64,000 nucleotides of DNA from Chloroflexota bacterium. GTDB lineage: Bacteria; Chloroflexota; Anaerolineae; Anaerolineales; Villigracilaceae. The notes under the pieces were generated by a model. The model was not told the DNA's origin and made no database searches. It worked only from the letters and a program-made list of their open reading frames with translations. The position numbers and the translations under genes are program-made. This document shows, piece by piece, positions 8,640 to 18,082 of the stretch. Numbering within the stretch: the stretch's first letter is position 1; every line of letters starts with the position of its first letter. The DNA lies in NCBI GenBank assembly GCA_024224815.1, contig JAAENC010001036.1, positions 32,618 through 96,617 of the forward strand. The letters are read 5' to 3'.

Positions 8640-9524
8640 CTAGCTCCTATTTACCAAATAAACGCCCAAAAGAATAATTGCCCCGCCGAGCAAAGAAACC
8701 CATGTGATTGGCTCTTCTAAGATCGCGGCGGCAACAACGACTGTGACGAGTGGCTCAAGATAAAGAAATGCACCTACTTGTGATGTGGAGAGTTCTTGGA
8801 GGGCATCGTACCAGGCAATATAAGCCAGCCCTGAGCAAAAGACGCCTAAAAAGACAATGCCTATCCAGCCATTGAGTGATAAGTTGGGGATTTCGCTCCA
8901 GTTATTACCAGCAAAAAAGGCGATGGAGGAGAAGAGCCAGCCAAAGATCATGACGTAGAACATCATCCGTGCGGCGGGATGGGTTTTTAGTCCACGGCGG
9001 GATAGGGCGGAGAAAATTGCCCAATTTAGGGCGCTGAGCATAATCATATAGTCGCCTGGGGTGCCGAATTGAGAGGAGAAGATGCTTTTTAACTCTCCGT
9101 TGCTGACGATTAGAAGCACGCCAAATGCCGCGAGCGCTATGCCAATACTTTGTAGCCAGGTTATTTTTTCTTTTAGGATCAGCCATCCCAACAATGCCAT
9201 GAAAATGGGTGCTGTGGCGACAATCCAGGCTGTGGTGGAGGCTTGGGCAGTGATTAGCGCTGTTGATTGAAGCCACTGATGCCATGTGATTCCGAGAAAT
9301 CCGAGCAGGGCGAAATAAGCCCATTCATTTTTAGCGGGGAGGGCAAATTCTTTTCGTGCCGTGACAGCGATGCCGAGAATGATTATGCCCATCCCAAAAC
9401 GCAGCCAAACGACAGTGATGGGGGAGACCTGTTGTACGCCGATTTTTGTGGCAATAAAGGATGCGCCCCAAGCGATGACGGCGAAGAGAACTTCGAGATA
9501 GAGGATGGCTTTTTCTTTGTTCAT
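8640..9524 (-). CDS. EamA/DMT-family metabolite exporter
   Basis: A 294-residue integral membrane protein with ten hydrophobic segments in two repeated EamA halves. The first half begins with AVIAWGASFIATKIGV and the second with LSALNWAIFSALSRRG; GLAYIAWYDALQEL and FLYLEPLVTVVVAAAILEE are typical C-terminal family motifs. Members export amino acids or other small metabolites. The substrate cannot be read from sequence. No operon partner is visible. Confidence 0.9.
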   Translation of the reverse strand: MNKEKAILYLEVLFAVIAWGASFIATKIGVQQVSPITVVWLRFGMGIIILGIAVTARKEFALPAKNEWAYFALLGFLGITWHQWLQSTALITAQASTTAWIVATAPIFMALLGWLILKEKITWLQSIGIALAAFGVLLIVSNGELKSIFSSQFGTPGDYMIMLSALNWAIFSALSRRGLKTHPAARMMFYVMIFGWLFSSIAFFAGNNWSEIPNLSLNGWIGIVFLGVFCSGLAYIAWYDALQELSTSQVGAFLYLEPLVTVVVAAAILEEPITWVSLLGGAIILLGVYLVNRS

Positions 9525-9683
9525 TTTTTTGCCCGTTTCCTAAGAGCAATGCTTTGCATTGCGATTTGTTAGAAATTCCAACGCGGAGCATTGGGACGAG
9601 GACTGTAAGCATTTTCTTAATAATTCGGAGAATTATACTCCGCTTGCCTTCTTGCGGGTATAATATGGGATGGAGGATCAACT

Positions 9684-10322
9684 ATGGAAATTACTTGGTA
9701 CGGACAATCTTGTTTTAGACTTACAGAGCGCGGTTCTGCCTCTGTCGTGACAGACCCCTTCGATCATAAAGTCGTTGGTTATAGTGCTTTAAAACTTAAA
9801 TCAGATATTGTGACCGTGAGCCACGAGGCCCCCGGGCATAATTTTTTGGATGCTGTCAAAGGCCATCAACATTTGCTTGATGGCCCCGGTGAATATGAGA
9901 TCGGTGGCGTCTTTGTAACTGGCGTGCGAACAAATGGAAAAAAGAACGATGATCAGCCCCGTAATACGCTCTATGTTTTTGATTATGATGGCATGACCGT
10001 TGCACATCTCGGCGATTTGCGGGAAGTGCCCACCCGCGCACAAGTCGATGCGCTTGGCGAAGTTAATATCGCCTTAGTGCCCGTTGGCGACGGTGGTGGA
10101 TTAAGCGCCGCAAAGGCCGCAGAAGCGATCGGTGTTCTGGACCCAAAGATCGTTGTGCCCATGCACTATGCCACAGCCGATTCTAAATTGCCTTTTGATC
10201 CTCTGGATAAATTCATCAAAGAAATGGGTTTGGGAACGATCGAAACAGAAGCATCGCTAAAAATCACAAAGGGAAGTTTGCCAGAAGATACGCGTGTAGT
10301 TGTTCTTGAATATAAGAAATAA
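9684..10322 (+). CDS. MBL-fold metallo-hydrolase (UlaG-like) with an altered metal motif
   Basis: A 212-residue protein of the beta-lactamase-like superfamily: it starts MEITWYGQSCFRL, has the TDPF motif, then VTVSHEAPGHN where the usual signature is SHxHxDH, followed by LDGPGEYEIGGVFVTGV, AHLGD and VPMHYA. One histidine of the usual metal motif is replaced by alanine, so metal binding may be altered. A GGAGG ribosome site precedes the ATG. The substrate is unknown. A small protein is encoded 14 bases downstream and probably shares the transcript. Confidence 0.85.
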   Translation: MEITWYGQSCFRLTERGSASVVTDPFDHKVVGYSALKLKSDIVTVSHEAPGHNFLDAVKGHQHLLDGPGEYEIGGVFVTGVRTNGKKNDDQPRNTLYVFDYDGMTVAHLGDLREVPTRAQVDALGEVNIALVPVGDGGGLSAAKAAEAIGVLDPKIVVPMHYATADSKLPFDPLDKFIKEMGLGTIETEASLKITKGSLPEDTRVVVLEYKK

Positions 10323-10336
10323 ATAGGAGCAATGCT

Positions 10337-10639
10337 GTGCCTGTCAAAATTTTGATGACCTGGGATATTTCACAAGAGAACGAACAGAAATACTTTGAGT
10401 TCGTCATTGGCGAATTTGTCCCTGGTGTACAAAGGCTCGGATTTCATCCCCTTGATGCGTGGGCAACCCTTTATGGTGATTATCCCCAAATTCAGGTCGG
10501 GATGATGGCCCCGGATGCTGAAAGTGCGCAAGAAGCCCTAAACTCTACTGCATGGATAGAGCTAAGAGAAAAACTTTTTGAATATATAGATGATTTCTCA
10601 TATAAAATTGTCCCTGCACGGAGCGGGTTTCAATTTTAA
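10337..10639 (+). CDS. conserved-looking small protein of unknown function
   Basis: 100 residues, no signal peptide or membrane segment. Aromatic and acidic residues are spaced as in a small alpha/beta ferredoxin-like (dimeric barrel) domain, which is only an impression. It starts with GTG at 10337; AGGAG lies seven bases upstream. The gene follows the metallo-hydrolase by 14 bases and is closed by a strong terminator, so the two form a likely operon. Confidence 0.7.
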   Translation: MPVKILMTWDISQENEQKYFEFVIGEFVPGVQRLGFHPLDAWATLYGDYPQIQVGMMAPDAESAQEALNSTAWIELREKLFEYIDDFSYKIVPARSGFQF

Positions 10640-10657
10640 TTAATGCCTAAAATATAG

Positions 10658-10700
10658 AAGTGGGCACAAAGTATCTTTTTGCTTTGTGCCCACTTTTGTT
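10658..10700 (+). terminator. terminator
   Basis: AAGTGGGCACAAAG pairs with CTTTGTGCCCACTT and is followed by TTTTG. It ends the metallo-hydrolase operon. Confidence 0.85.
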
Positions 10701-10736
10701 TAGAAAAAGCGAGATTGAAATCTCTGCTCAAACAGT

Positions 10737-10759
10737 AAGTCCGTTTAAACGGACTTTTT
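10737..10759 (+). terminator. second hairpin before the glycosyltransferase
   Basis: AAGTCCGTTT and AAACGGACTT form a self-complementary 20-base palindrome followed by Ts. Confidence 0.55.
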
Positions 10760-10810
10760 ATCTAAGCAGAAAATTCATTTTCGCTCTACCACCAAACCAA
10801 AAATGTAAAA

Positions 10811-13261
10811 ATGACCGCTAACAAAAGAAATAAATATTGGCCTTTCTTTTTTTTACTTGCCAGCCTCGAAGGATGCTATGCTCTCTTCGCTTTGCTGCGC
10901 CTGCCTACTGACCCAACGAACAGCCTTCTTTTTGGGCTTTCTGCCTCGCGTTTGCTCATGGCAGCCGCGCTTTTGGGGTCGGCGGTCATCTTTGCATTCT
11001 TAGGGTATTTCGCATGGCGTAAAACTGATTGGCGAGAAAAATATCTTAACCCGGAAAAACGCCCACAACTTTATAAAACATTAAATTATCTTTCTTTTTT
11101 TATTGCGTTTTTGGCATCTATTGCCCTATTTTTATTGCGTTATTACAACCCCACAAGGTTTTTGCCTTATTTTGAGCGAGCAAAACCCCTTGGGCTTTAT
11201 ATTATCGTTCTTGGTATTCAACTCTCTTTATGGCTGCTCTTTCTTCGCAAGGGATTTCACCGCCGAAAAGAAAATTTTACGCCTACAGCGATTGCCTTTG
11301 CCATTTTGCTGGCTCTATTTGCCTTTGTCGCCATCTCTCGGATTGGATTAATCCCAGATACCGCCTATTGGAGCGAACCCGGCATCGCTATACAAGGCTG
11401 GCAATTTGCCCTTGCCCTTATTCTCGGTTTTTTGACCCTTTTATTATCTTTCAAACTCTCTCTTAAAAAGAGTGACACTATTTTTGCGCTTCTCATCTGG
11501 GGTATCGCCATCGCGATTTGGTGGAGCGTCCCGATGGATGTGCTAAAGAGCAGCTTCTACGCGCCCTTTGCCTATCCCCTCGGGAAACCCCTTCCCTATT
11601 CCGATGCCGGTTTTTACGATTACCTCTCTCAAGGCCTTCTCCTGGGTAATGGTTTTCTCTCCCCAATTCCGCCCCGTCCGCTCTACCTTGTTTTTTTAAC
11701 AGGCTTGCGCGCCCTTGTTGGGATTAACGATTATGACAAAATTATGTTGGGGCAAACCATCGTCTACGCCCTCTTCCCTGTCGTACTCTATTTTCTCGGG
11801 AAAAATCTCCACAGCCGCGCAGCTGGTATAACAATCGCATTTTTTGGGATATTCCGTGAATGGACGAATCTACTCGTTTCCTCACAAACGCGCGTTTCAA
11901 ATAGCCGCACCACCCTCACAGATCTCCCGACCGCTCTTCTTTTGGGCTTGGTTGCCCTGGTCGTCATCTACTGGCTCAAAAATCGTAGCAATAAACGCAT
12001 CCTCCCGTTCATCTCTGGTGGCCTATTCGGGATGCTTCTCCTCCTGCGCACCCAGTCGATGCTTATCCTGCCTTTTATTTTACTTCTCGCCCTTCTCATT
12101 TTCCTCCCCAACTGGAAAAACTGGATTCGTGTCAGCATCATCTTTATCTTTGGCGTGGCTCTCAGCATTTCCCCCTGGTTAACGCGCAATGCTCGGCTTA
12201 CAGGCAAAATTACTTTTGACGATCCCAGTCAACTTGCTGTTCTTGCCAATCAATATAAAGCAACAGATAACCTGAGCACAGAATTTGATCATGAAAATGA
12301 AAGTGTCTCCAACTCCGTTCTCGGTTTTGCTCTACAAAATCCTGCTTATGTTGCTAACTTTATTGCCACCCATTTCCTTGCCACAGAAATTAACGGACTC
12401 TTTGCGCTGCCTAATATTGAACCTTTTAATGGATTTCAAGAACCCCCTAATGTCTACTGGACAAATTGGGATGGGCATCTTAGCTCCGCCAATCAATTCT
12501 TGGTCGTCTTTTATCTTGCGATCATTGCGCTGGGTATCGGTGCATCATGGAAAAAGTTGAAATGGGTTGGGCTGGTTCCCCTCGCCTTTAGTTTAGGTTA
12601 TGCCTTCTCCAATGGCGTTGCTCGCTTCTCTGGCTGGCGTTACGATTTCCCTGCCGATTGGATCGCCTACTTCTATTTTGGGATCGGTTTTGCAGAACTC
12701 TTATTTATCTTAGCCTCTTTCTTTGGCCTAAAAGCAGATAAAAAAGATGAAACTCCGGTACAGTTGTCCAATTCTCCATCTTCTCCATGGCAGTGGATAC
12801 TTGCCTCTTTCCTCTTTCTCTCAATTGGCTTTTCTCCCCTAGTTCTGGAAAAGAATATTCCTGCACACTTCGAACCTCTTTCTAAAGAAGAATTTATTGC
12901 GACAGTTTCAGCGAACTCCGCTGAAATTGAGCCATTTATGGCACAAGAAAATACTAATATTTTGATGGGACGTTTAATTTATCCGCGCTTTTTCTCTCGC
13001 GGCTCCGGGATTTATTCCGCGAATCCCTGGCCTGCCTATGCAGAACAGGATTTTGCACGGATGGGATTTGTGCTCATCAACGAGAGAAATACGCAAGTTC
13101 TTTTCCCTGTCAAACATATGCCTGTTGAATTTCCAAATGGGGTAGATGTAATTCTTCTTGGCTGCCAAAAAGATCGCTACCTTGAAGCACGCGCTGTTTA
13201 TGTAATGGAAAGAGAGCAAATGCTCCTAAGCGAAAGAGAATTCATTTCTTGCGAAGAATAA
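10811..13261 (+). CDS. GT-C type membrane glycosyltransferase (GT39/ArnT-like)
   Basis: An 816-residue protein with more than ten predicted membrane helices. After helices in the first 230 residues, a segment around residue 260 (PYSDAGFYDYLSQGLLLGNG) has the acidic residue and layout typical of the first outer loop of GT-C enzymes that use lipid-linked sugars. A soluble C-terminal part of roughly 130 residues follows the last helix. Such proteins add sugars to surface molecules at the outer face of the membrane; donor and acceptor cannot be named. No other glycosylation genes lie next to it. Confidence 0.75.
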   Translation: MTANKRNKYWPFFFLLASLEGCYALFALLRLPTDPTNSLLFGLSASRLLMAAALLGSAVIFAFLGYFAWRKTDWREKYLNPEKRPQLYKTLNYLSFFIAFLASIALFLLRYYNPTRFLPYFERAKPLGLYIIVLGIQLSLWLLFLRKGFHRRKENFTPTAIAFAILLALFAFVAISRIGLIPDTAYWSEPGIAIQGWQFALALILGFLTLLLSFKLSLKKSDTIFALLIWGIAIAIWWSVPMDVLKSSFYAPFAYPLGKPLPYSDAGFYDYLSQGLLLGNGFLSPIPPRPLYLVFLTGLRALVGINDYDKIMLGQTIVYALFPVVLYFLGKNLHSRAAGITIAFFGIFREWTNLLVSSQTRVSNSRTTLTDLPTALLLGLVALVVIYWLKNRSNKRILPFISGGLFGMLLLLRTQSMLILPFILLLALLIFLPNWKNWIRVSIIFIFGVALSISPWLTRNARLTGKITFDDPSQLAVLANQYKATDNLSTEFDHENESVSNSVLGFALQNPAYVANFIATHFLATEINGLFALPNIEPFNGFQEPPNVYWTNWDGHLSSANQFLVVFYLAIIALGIGASWKKLKWVGLVPLAFSLGYAFSNGVARFSGWRYDFPADWIAYFYFGIGFAELLFILASFFGLKADKKDETPVQLSNSPSSPWQWILASFLFLSIGFSPLVLEKNIPAHFEPLSKEEFIATVSANSAEIEPFMAQENTNILMGRLIYPRFFSRGSGIYSANPWPAYAEQDFARMGFVLINERNTQVLFPVKHMPVEFPNGVDVILLGCQKDRYLEARAVYVMEREQMLLSEREFISCEE

Positions 13262-13269
13262 CTATTCGA

Positions 13270-13371
13270 TGATTCTACGAAGAGCATGCACCTGCGACGC
13301 GGCAGTCTCATGCCGTAAAATGAGATTGCTTACACCTAAAGGAGTACTCGTCAGCGATGAAACTGCCTCGC
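13270..13371. repeat. intergenic palindromic repeat, GAAGCAATCTC family, diverged copy
   Basis: The segment has ACGCGGCAGTCTCATG and ATGAGATTGCTTACAC in mirrored order, then GATGAAACTGCCTCGCA. This is the same architecture as the copy at 59156-59251, but diverged. Confidence 0.55.
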
Positions 13372-13426
13372 ACGCGTGCCCTTTGGGTAAAATCATTGTT
13401 ATGTAATACGTATTACGCACTTTCCT

Positions 13427-14479
13427 ATGTCCAAAATAACATCCCGTCTCTTAAACTGGTACCAAGAAAATAAACGAACCCTCCCCTGGAGAGATCACCC
13501 CGACCCTTACGCTGTATGGGTTTCTGAAATCATGCTCCAGCAAACGCGCGTGGATACGATCATCGGCTATTTTCAGCGCTGGATGGAGAAATTTCCATCC
13601 ATTGAAGATTTAGCCGCTGCCGATGAACAGGATGTTTTAAATCTCTGGGAAGGGCTTGGTTATTACAGCCGCGCACGAAATTTGCATAAGGCAGCAAAAC
13701 TTCTTCTTGCTGAATATGGTGCTCAGCTACCCGAAGACACGAAAACGCTGATGAAGCTCCCCGGTATCGGGCGTTATACTGCGGCAGCTGTTTCATCTAT
13801 GGCTTTTGGACATGATGCTGCCGCACTGGATGGGAATATCCGCCGAGTTTATGCACGGGTATTTAATGTTGAAGAGCCTTTAGGGACAAAAGATGCTGAA
13901 AATATCCTTTGGGCGCTTGCTGAAGATATTTTGCCAAAGGGTGAAGCGGGGGATTATAACCAAGCCTTAATGGATTTAGGCTCCGCAATTTGTACGCCAC
14001 GAAGCCCAAGTTGCGAAAAATGCCCCATTAAACAGGATTGCGAAGCCTACCAACTGGATATTCAGGAAATGCGCCCTGTGCGCAAGACAAAAAAGGCTGT
14101 GCCACATCATATCCATGCAGGGGCGGTGATTGTTGATGAGGGGAAAGTTTTACTTGCTCAACGTCCGCAAAAGGGGTTGTTGGGGGGAATGTGGGAGTTT
14201 CCGAATGGGCGGGTCGAAGAGAATCCTGTTAAGGAACTGGCATCCCTGATTTGGGAGGGCTACCAAGTTAAAATCAAGGTTGGGAATCCGATTGGGGAGA
14301 TTGACCACGCTTATACCCATTTCAAAGTCACGGAGCATGTTTTTCTGTGCGAGTTAATCCAATTATCCCAAAAAGAGAATTTACGTTGGGCCAATTTGAA
14401 GGAATTAGATGACTATCCAATGGGGAAAATTGACCGAGAAATTGCTAAGAGACTTCAGACATCAGCTCTTAGCAATTAG
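13427..14479 (+). CDS. mutY: A/G-specific adenine glycosylase MutY
   Basis: A 350-residue repair enzyme that removes adenine opposite 8-oxoguanine. Catalytic Glu34 lies in SEIMLQQTRVDT, and the helix-hairpin-helix LPGIGRYTAAAV is followed by LDGNIRRV with the catalytic Asp. Four cysteines with spacing C-x6-C-x2-C-x5-C from about residue 189 hold the 4Fe-4S cluster. The C-terminal NUDIX-like domain (GGMWEFPNGRVEENP) recognises 8-oxoG. The last codons run into a repetitive sequence that continues past the stop. Confidence 0.95.
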   Translation: MSKITSRLLNWYQENKRTLPWRDHPDPYAVWVSEIMLQQTRVDTIIGYFQRWMEKFPSIEDLAAADEQDVLNLWEGLGYYSRARNLHKAAKLLLAEYGAQLPEDTKTLMKLPGIGRYTAAAVSSMAFGHDAAALDGNIRRVYARVFNVEEPLGTKDAENILWALAEDILPKGEAGDYNQALMDLGSAICTPRSPSCEKCPIKQDCEAYQLDIQEMRPVRKTKKAVPHHIHAGAVIVDEGKVLLAQRPQKGLLGGMWEFPNGRVEENPVKELASLIWEGYQVKIKVGNPIGEIDHAYTHFKVTEHVFLCELIQLSQKENLRWANLKELDDYPMGKIDREIAKRLQTSALSN

Positions 14480-14515
14480 CAAAATCTGAAATCTGATGTC
14501 TAAAGTCTGAGGTCT
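14450..14515. repeat. wordy palindromic repeat at the mutY 3' end
   Basis: CTTCAGACATCAG is mirrored by CTGATGTCTAAAG, with CTCTTAGCAATTAGC and variants of TCTGAAATCTGA between them. The left arm is inside the mutY frame and encodes its last residues. Confidence 0.6.
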
Positions 14516-14520
14516 TTAAA

Positions 14521-16152
14521 ATGCCAAATCTGATTTTATTTAACGGAAAAATCCATACGCAAGATAAAAACACGCCAAATGCGAGCGCAATTGCATTGCG
14601 AGACGGGAAAATTTTAGCGGTGGGCAACGATGCCGAAATTAGAGCATTGGCAAGCGAAAAAACGGAAGAAATTGATCTGCAAGGCAAATGCGTTTTGCCC
14701 GGGCTGACTGATTCGCATATCCATTTTTACGAGTGGGCGCTGCTTTTGCGCGGCATCATGCTCGAAGATACGCGCTCGCTGGCAGAGATGCAAAAGCGCG
14801 TGCAGGATGCCGCTGAAAATCAGGCGGCGGGCACGTGGATTATTGGGCAGGGCTGGAATCAGGATAATTGGGCAGAGCCGCGCACCCCCACAAAGGCAGA
14901 TCTGGATGAGATTGCGCCCGAAAACCCCGTCATTTTGTGGCGCAAAGATTTGCATTTGGCCTTGGTCAATTCTCTTGCCCTCGAAAAAGCGGGCATTAAC
15001 GCCCAAAGCCCCGACCCCGCGATGGGCGTGATTCAGCGCAATGAAAATGGCGAGCCAAATGGTTTGTTAAACGAACTCGCAATCAATTTGGTACGCGATG
15101 TGCTCCCCATCCCCTCAACGGAAATTGTCGATAAAGCCATGCAAAAAACGATGACCCGCCTGCACAAATTAGGCATCACGGGCATTCACGATTTCCGCAT
15201 TATGGGCGGCGATGGCGGCGCGCCCGCTTTGCGTGCTTTTCAGCGTTTGCACAATCAAAAAAAGCTCAAATTGCGCACTTTGGTCATGCTGCCGGGCGAG
15301 TTTGTCGAAGAGATCGCAAGGGTCGGTTTGGAGAGCGGTTTCGGCGATGATTTTCTGCGCATTGGTGGCATCAAGCTCTTTTCTGATGGTGCGTTGGGGC
15401 CGCGCACGGCATGGATGCTCGAAAATTTTGAAAACGAACCTCATACCGGCATGCCCCTCACACCGATGAGCGAGATGGCAGAGAAAATCGCGCTCGCCGA
15501 AAAAGCGGGGTTGAGCAGCACGATCCACGCTATTGGTGATAGGGCGCTACGCGAGTTATTAGACGTATATACAGAAATTTTGGGTGGGGATGTCGATGAG
15601 CGGGATGCCCGCCCCAAACATCGGATCGAGCATGTACAGCATAGCCACCCCGATGATTTGGATCGCCTCGCGTCTCTGGGCTTGGTTGCCTCTGTTCAGC
15701 CTTTGCATTTGACCGAAGATATGGATATGGTCGAAAAAGCCCTTGGTGATGAACGTGCTGGCTACACATATGCTTTCCGTGATCTTTTAAGTGCAGGAAC
15801 AACCCTCGCATTTGGCTCCGATTGCCCCGTTGTTTCCGCAAATCCATTTTTTGGGATTCAAGCTGCCGTCACCAGACAAAAAAATGACGGCACACCAGCA
15901 GAGGGATGGTTTCCTGAGCAGCGTCTTACCGTAGAAGAATCGGTTTTTGCCTACACAATGGGCGCAGCGATAGCGGCGGGAACAGAGAATATGCAGGGGA
16001 GCTTATCTCCGGGCAAAGTAGCAGATTTAGTTGTGCTGGAAGATGATATTTTTGAAATTTCTGCGCTAGAGATTGGGAAGACGGAAGTTGCGATGACGGT
16101 TTTTGATGGGGAGATTGTTTATCATAATAAACAAGAGAATGAGACAAAATAA
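14521..16152 (+). CDS. YtcJ-like metal-dependent amidohydrolase
   Basis: 543 residues of the amidohydrolase superfamily, YtcJ-like (AMIDOHYDRO_3) subfamily. The metal-binding DSHIHFYEW lies near residue 67, followed by KLFSDGALGPRTAWM, HAIGDRALR, HRIEHVQHSHPDD and FGSDCPV, and the C-terminal beta-sandwich motif PGKVADLVVLEDD. Such enzymes hydrolyse N-acyl or cyclic amides; the substrate is unknown. The downstream membrane protein overlaps its 3' end. Confidence 0.9.
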   Translation: MPNLILFNGKIHTQDKNTPNASAIALRDGKILAVGNDAEIRALASEKTEEIDLQGKCVLPGLTDSHIHFYEWALLLRGIMLEDTRSLAEMQKRVQDAAENQAAGTWIIGQGWNQDNWAEPRTPTKADLDEIAPENPVILWRKDLHLALVNSLALEKAGINAQSPDPAMGVIQRNENGEPNGLLNELAINLVRDVLPIPSTEIVDKAMQKTMTRLHKLGITGIHDFRIMGGDGGAPALRAFQRLHNQKKLKLRTLVMLPGEFVEEIARVGLESGFGDDFLRIGGIKLFSDGALGPRTAWMLENFENEPHTGMPLTPMSEMAEKIALAEKAGLSSTIHAIGDRALRELLDVYTEILGGDVDERDARPKHRIEHVQHSHPDDLDRLASLGLVASVQPLHLTEDMDMVEKALGDERAGYTYAFRDLLSAGTTLAFGSDCPVVSANPFFGIQAAVTRQKNDGTPAEGWFPEQRLTVEESVFAYTMGAAIAAGTENMQGSLSPGKVADLVVLEDDIFEISALEIGKTEVAMTVFDGEIVYHNKQENETK

Positions 16153-16543
16153 TCACGGGAAGGTATCAAATGGTATTTTTTCACTTATAAAATGGATTAT
16201 TGGTATTCTTTTTTTAACAGGTGTGATTTCCCATGCAATGTGGAATAATGGTGGTCCAGACTGGTTGTTTTGGGTTGGTAATTTAGCACCAGCGTTATCT
16301 TTAATGATGCCGGGTATAACAACTATGTTTATACCAAAACTTCCTCTTGAGTTAGTCAAACATTTAGGCCGCGTAGGACGTGGTTATGAAAACCTTGAAT
16401 GGGAACATTTAGATTTTTTGCAAAAATTATATCTATATTTTTTAATGTTTTTTCTTGCTACACTTGGGGCTGTCGTTTTATTTATGACCTTATTTATGTT
16501 TCTACATGACTGTTTGCCCGGTACTGACTGCTCTGGTTTTTGA
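16139..16543 (+). CDS. hypothetical membrane protein
   Basis: About 134 residues with three hydrophobic segments (near residues 11-33, 41-64 and 95-120) and a Cys-containing tail. I do not recognise the family. The ATG at 16139 overlaps the amidohydrolase stop; the frame is open 36 bases further upstream. Its AT-rich codon use differs from the gene before it. Confidence 0.5.
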   Translation: MRQNNHGKVSNGIFSLIKWIIGILFLTGVISHAMWNNGGPDWLFWVGNLAPALSLMMPGITTMFIPKLPLELVKHLGRVGRGYENLEWEHLDFLQKLYLYFLMFFLATLGAVVLFMTLFMFLHDCLPGTDCSGF

Positions 16544-16702
16544 TTGTATGAATTTTGAGCGTTTTGTTCTAAAAACAGATTTTCTACACACTTACAACAG
16601 CTTGGAAGACTGTCACCAGAAAAATGCAATTCTTTAAGCCCAAAGCAATATAAACGAAATCAAGCTAAAAACACGTTTGATACGGATTTTTATCCCAAAT
16701 AA

Positions 16703-16733
16703 AAAGAGCAGACTTTCAAAAAGTCTGCTCTTT
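16703..16733 (-). terminator. terminator after citrate synthase
   Basis: AAAGAGCAGACTT pairs with AAGTCTGCTCTTT around a 5-base loop. Read on the minus strand it ends in TTTTTATTT, 20 bases past the citrate synthase stop. Confidence 0.85.
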
Positions 16734-16753
16734 CATCTTTTTTCTTTTATTGC

Positions 16754-18052
16754 TTATTTAGCTGCAATATCTTCCAACATGGCTGTGGTGAGTGATTTCG
16801 GTCGCTCAAGGGGTTGACCGAGAGCGCGTGCCCAAACGTAGTTGGCGGTTACGCCAAGAGCGCGGCCAACACCAAAGAGTACGGTGTAGAAATCAAATTC
16901 TTTGATGCCATAATGATATTGGAGCGAGCCACTGACTGCGTCCACATTTGGCCATGGGTTTTTGGCTTTGCCCTGTTCTTTTAGTACGGCAGGGATCACT
17001 TCATCCATCATCTCAACTATTTGGAAAAGTTCATCATCAGCGAAGTGTTTCTTGCCAAAGTTAAATTGTTCTGTGTAGCGGGGGTCTGGTACACGCAGAA
17101 CAGCATGTCCATAACCAGGAATTACGCGACCGCTGTTGAGTGTTTCCCAGGCATATTCGGCCAATTGCTCTTTTGTGGGGACACCATTGAATTCTTCGTG
17201 AATGCCCATTACAAAGGCTAGACAGTTTTGATTTGCCAAACCGTGCAGAGGGCCAGCCAAGCCATTCATCGCGGCTGAGAAAGCGTAGAAAATATCGGCA
17301 AGAGATGAGCCGACCAAGTGCATTGTGTGGGCTGAAACATTGCCTGATTCGTGATCTGCATGCAGGATGAAATAGAGGCGGGCCATATCTTCATATTTTT
17401 TATCTTTGATGCCCATCATGCGTGCAAAATTTGCACCATAGTCTGCATCGTGATCGTAGAATGGTTCACCTTTGTCACCATATTTCAGGCGATAAATGAA
17501 AGCTGCGATTACGCCTAGTTTACTGGTCATATAGATCGCATCATCAAGTGCAGGGCGCCAAAGTGCTTTTTTGCCCATGCCTTCGGCATAGCGTTTTGCA
17601 AACTCAGAATCTACCTGAAGTCCCAAAATGGCTTGGGAGAAAAGGGCCATCGGGTGTGTATCTTTGGGCATGCCACGCAAAATTTTGAAGACATGGTCAG
17701 GAACAGTGCTGTTTTTTGCCCATTCAGCTTCAACTTCTAAGGCTTCTTCTTCTGTGGGGAATTCACCAACCATAAGCAAGTAATAGAGACCGCCGACATA
17801 GGGCATTTCTGCACCTTTTGGCTTTGGCAGTTTTTCTAAAACTACAGGAAGTGTATGCCCACGATAGCGAATACCAACGGTGGGATCAACGAAAGAAATA
17901 TCGGTAACAAGTGCTTTTACGCTTCGCATACCGCCATAAACCTGGCTAATGGTCACTTCACCGGCAACTTTATCGCCACTCTCTTTTAGAAGTTTTGTTA
18001 CGCGAGTGCGCCAGCTTTCTAATTGTGAATCTATTTTATTGTGTAATATCAT
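16754..18052 (-). CDS. gltA: citrate synthase, long eukaryote-like type
   Basis: A 432-residue citrate synthase, which condenses oxaloacetate with acetyl-CoA. Active-site regions are visible as GPLHGLANQNCLAFV, the catalytic GYGHAVLRVPDPR, and the Asp-containing KEFDFYTVLFGVGRALG. The C-terminal region (KNPWPNVDAVSG and LGQPLERPKS) looks more like mitochondrial citrate synthases than like E. coli GltA, which is also about this length. It follows malate dehydrogenase by 30 bases on the same strand, so oxaloacetate-forming and oxaloacetate-consuming steps are made together. Confidence 0.93.
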   Translation of the reverse strand: MILHNKIDSQLESWRTRVTKLLKESGDKVAGEVTISQVYGGMRSVKALVTDISFVDPTVGIRYRGHTLPVVLEKLPKPKGAEMPYVGGLYYLLMVGEFPTEEEALEVEAEWAKNSTVPDHVFKILRGMPKDTHPMALFSQAILGLQVDSEFAKRYAEGMGKKALWRPALDDAIYMTSKLGVIAAFIYRLKYGDKGEPFYDHDADYGANFARMMGIKDKKYEDMARLYFILHADHESGNVSAHTMHLVGSSLADIFYAFSAAMNGLAGPLHGLANQNCLAFVMGIHEEFNGVPTKEQLAEYAWETLNSGRVIPGYGHAVLRVPDPRYTEQFNFGKKHFADDELFQIVEMMDEVIPAVLKEQGKAKNPWPNVDAVSGSLQYHYGIKEFDFYTVLFGVGRALGVTANYVWARALGQPLERPKSLTTAMLEDIAAK

Positions 18053-18082
18053 TTATTTCTCCTCTTTTCTAGTTTCCATCAA

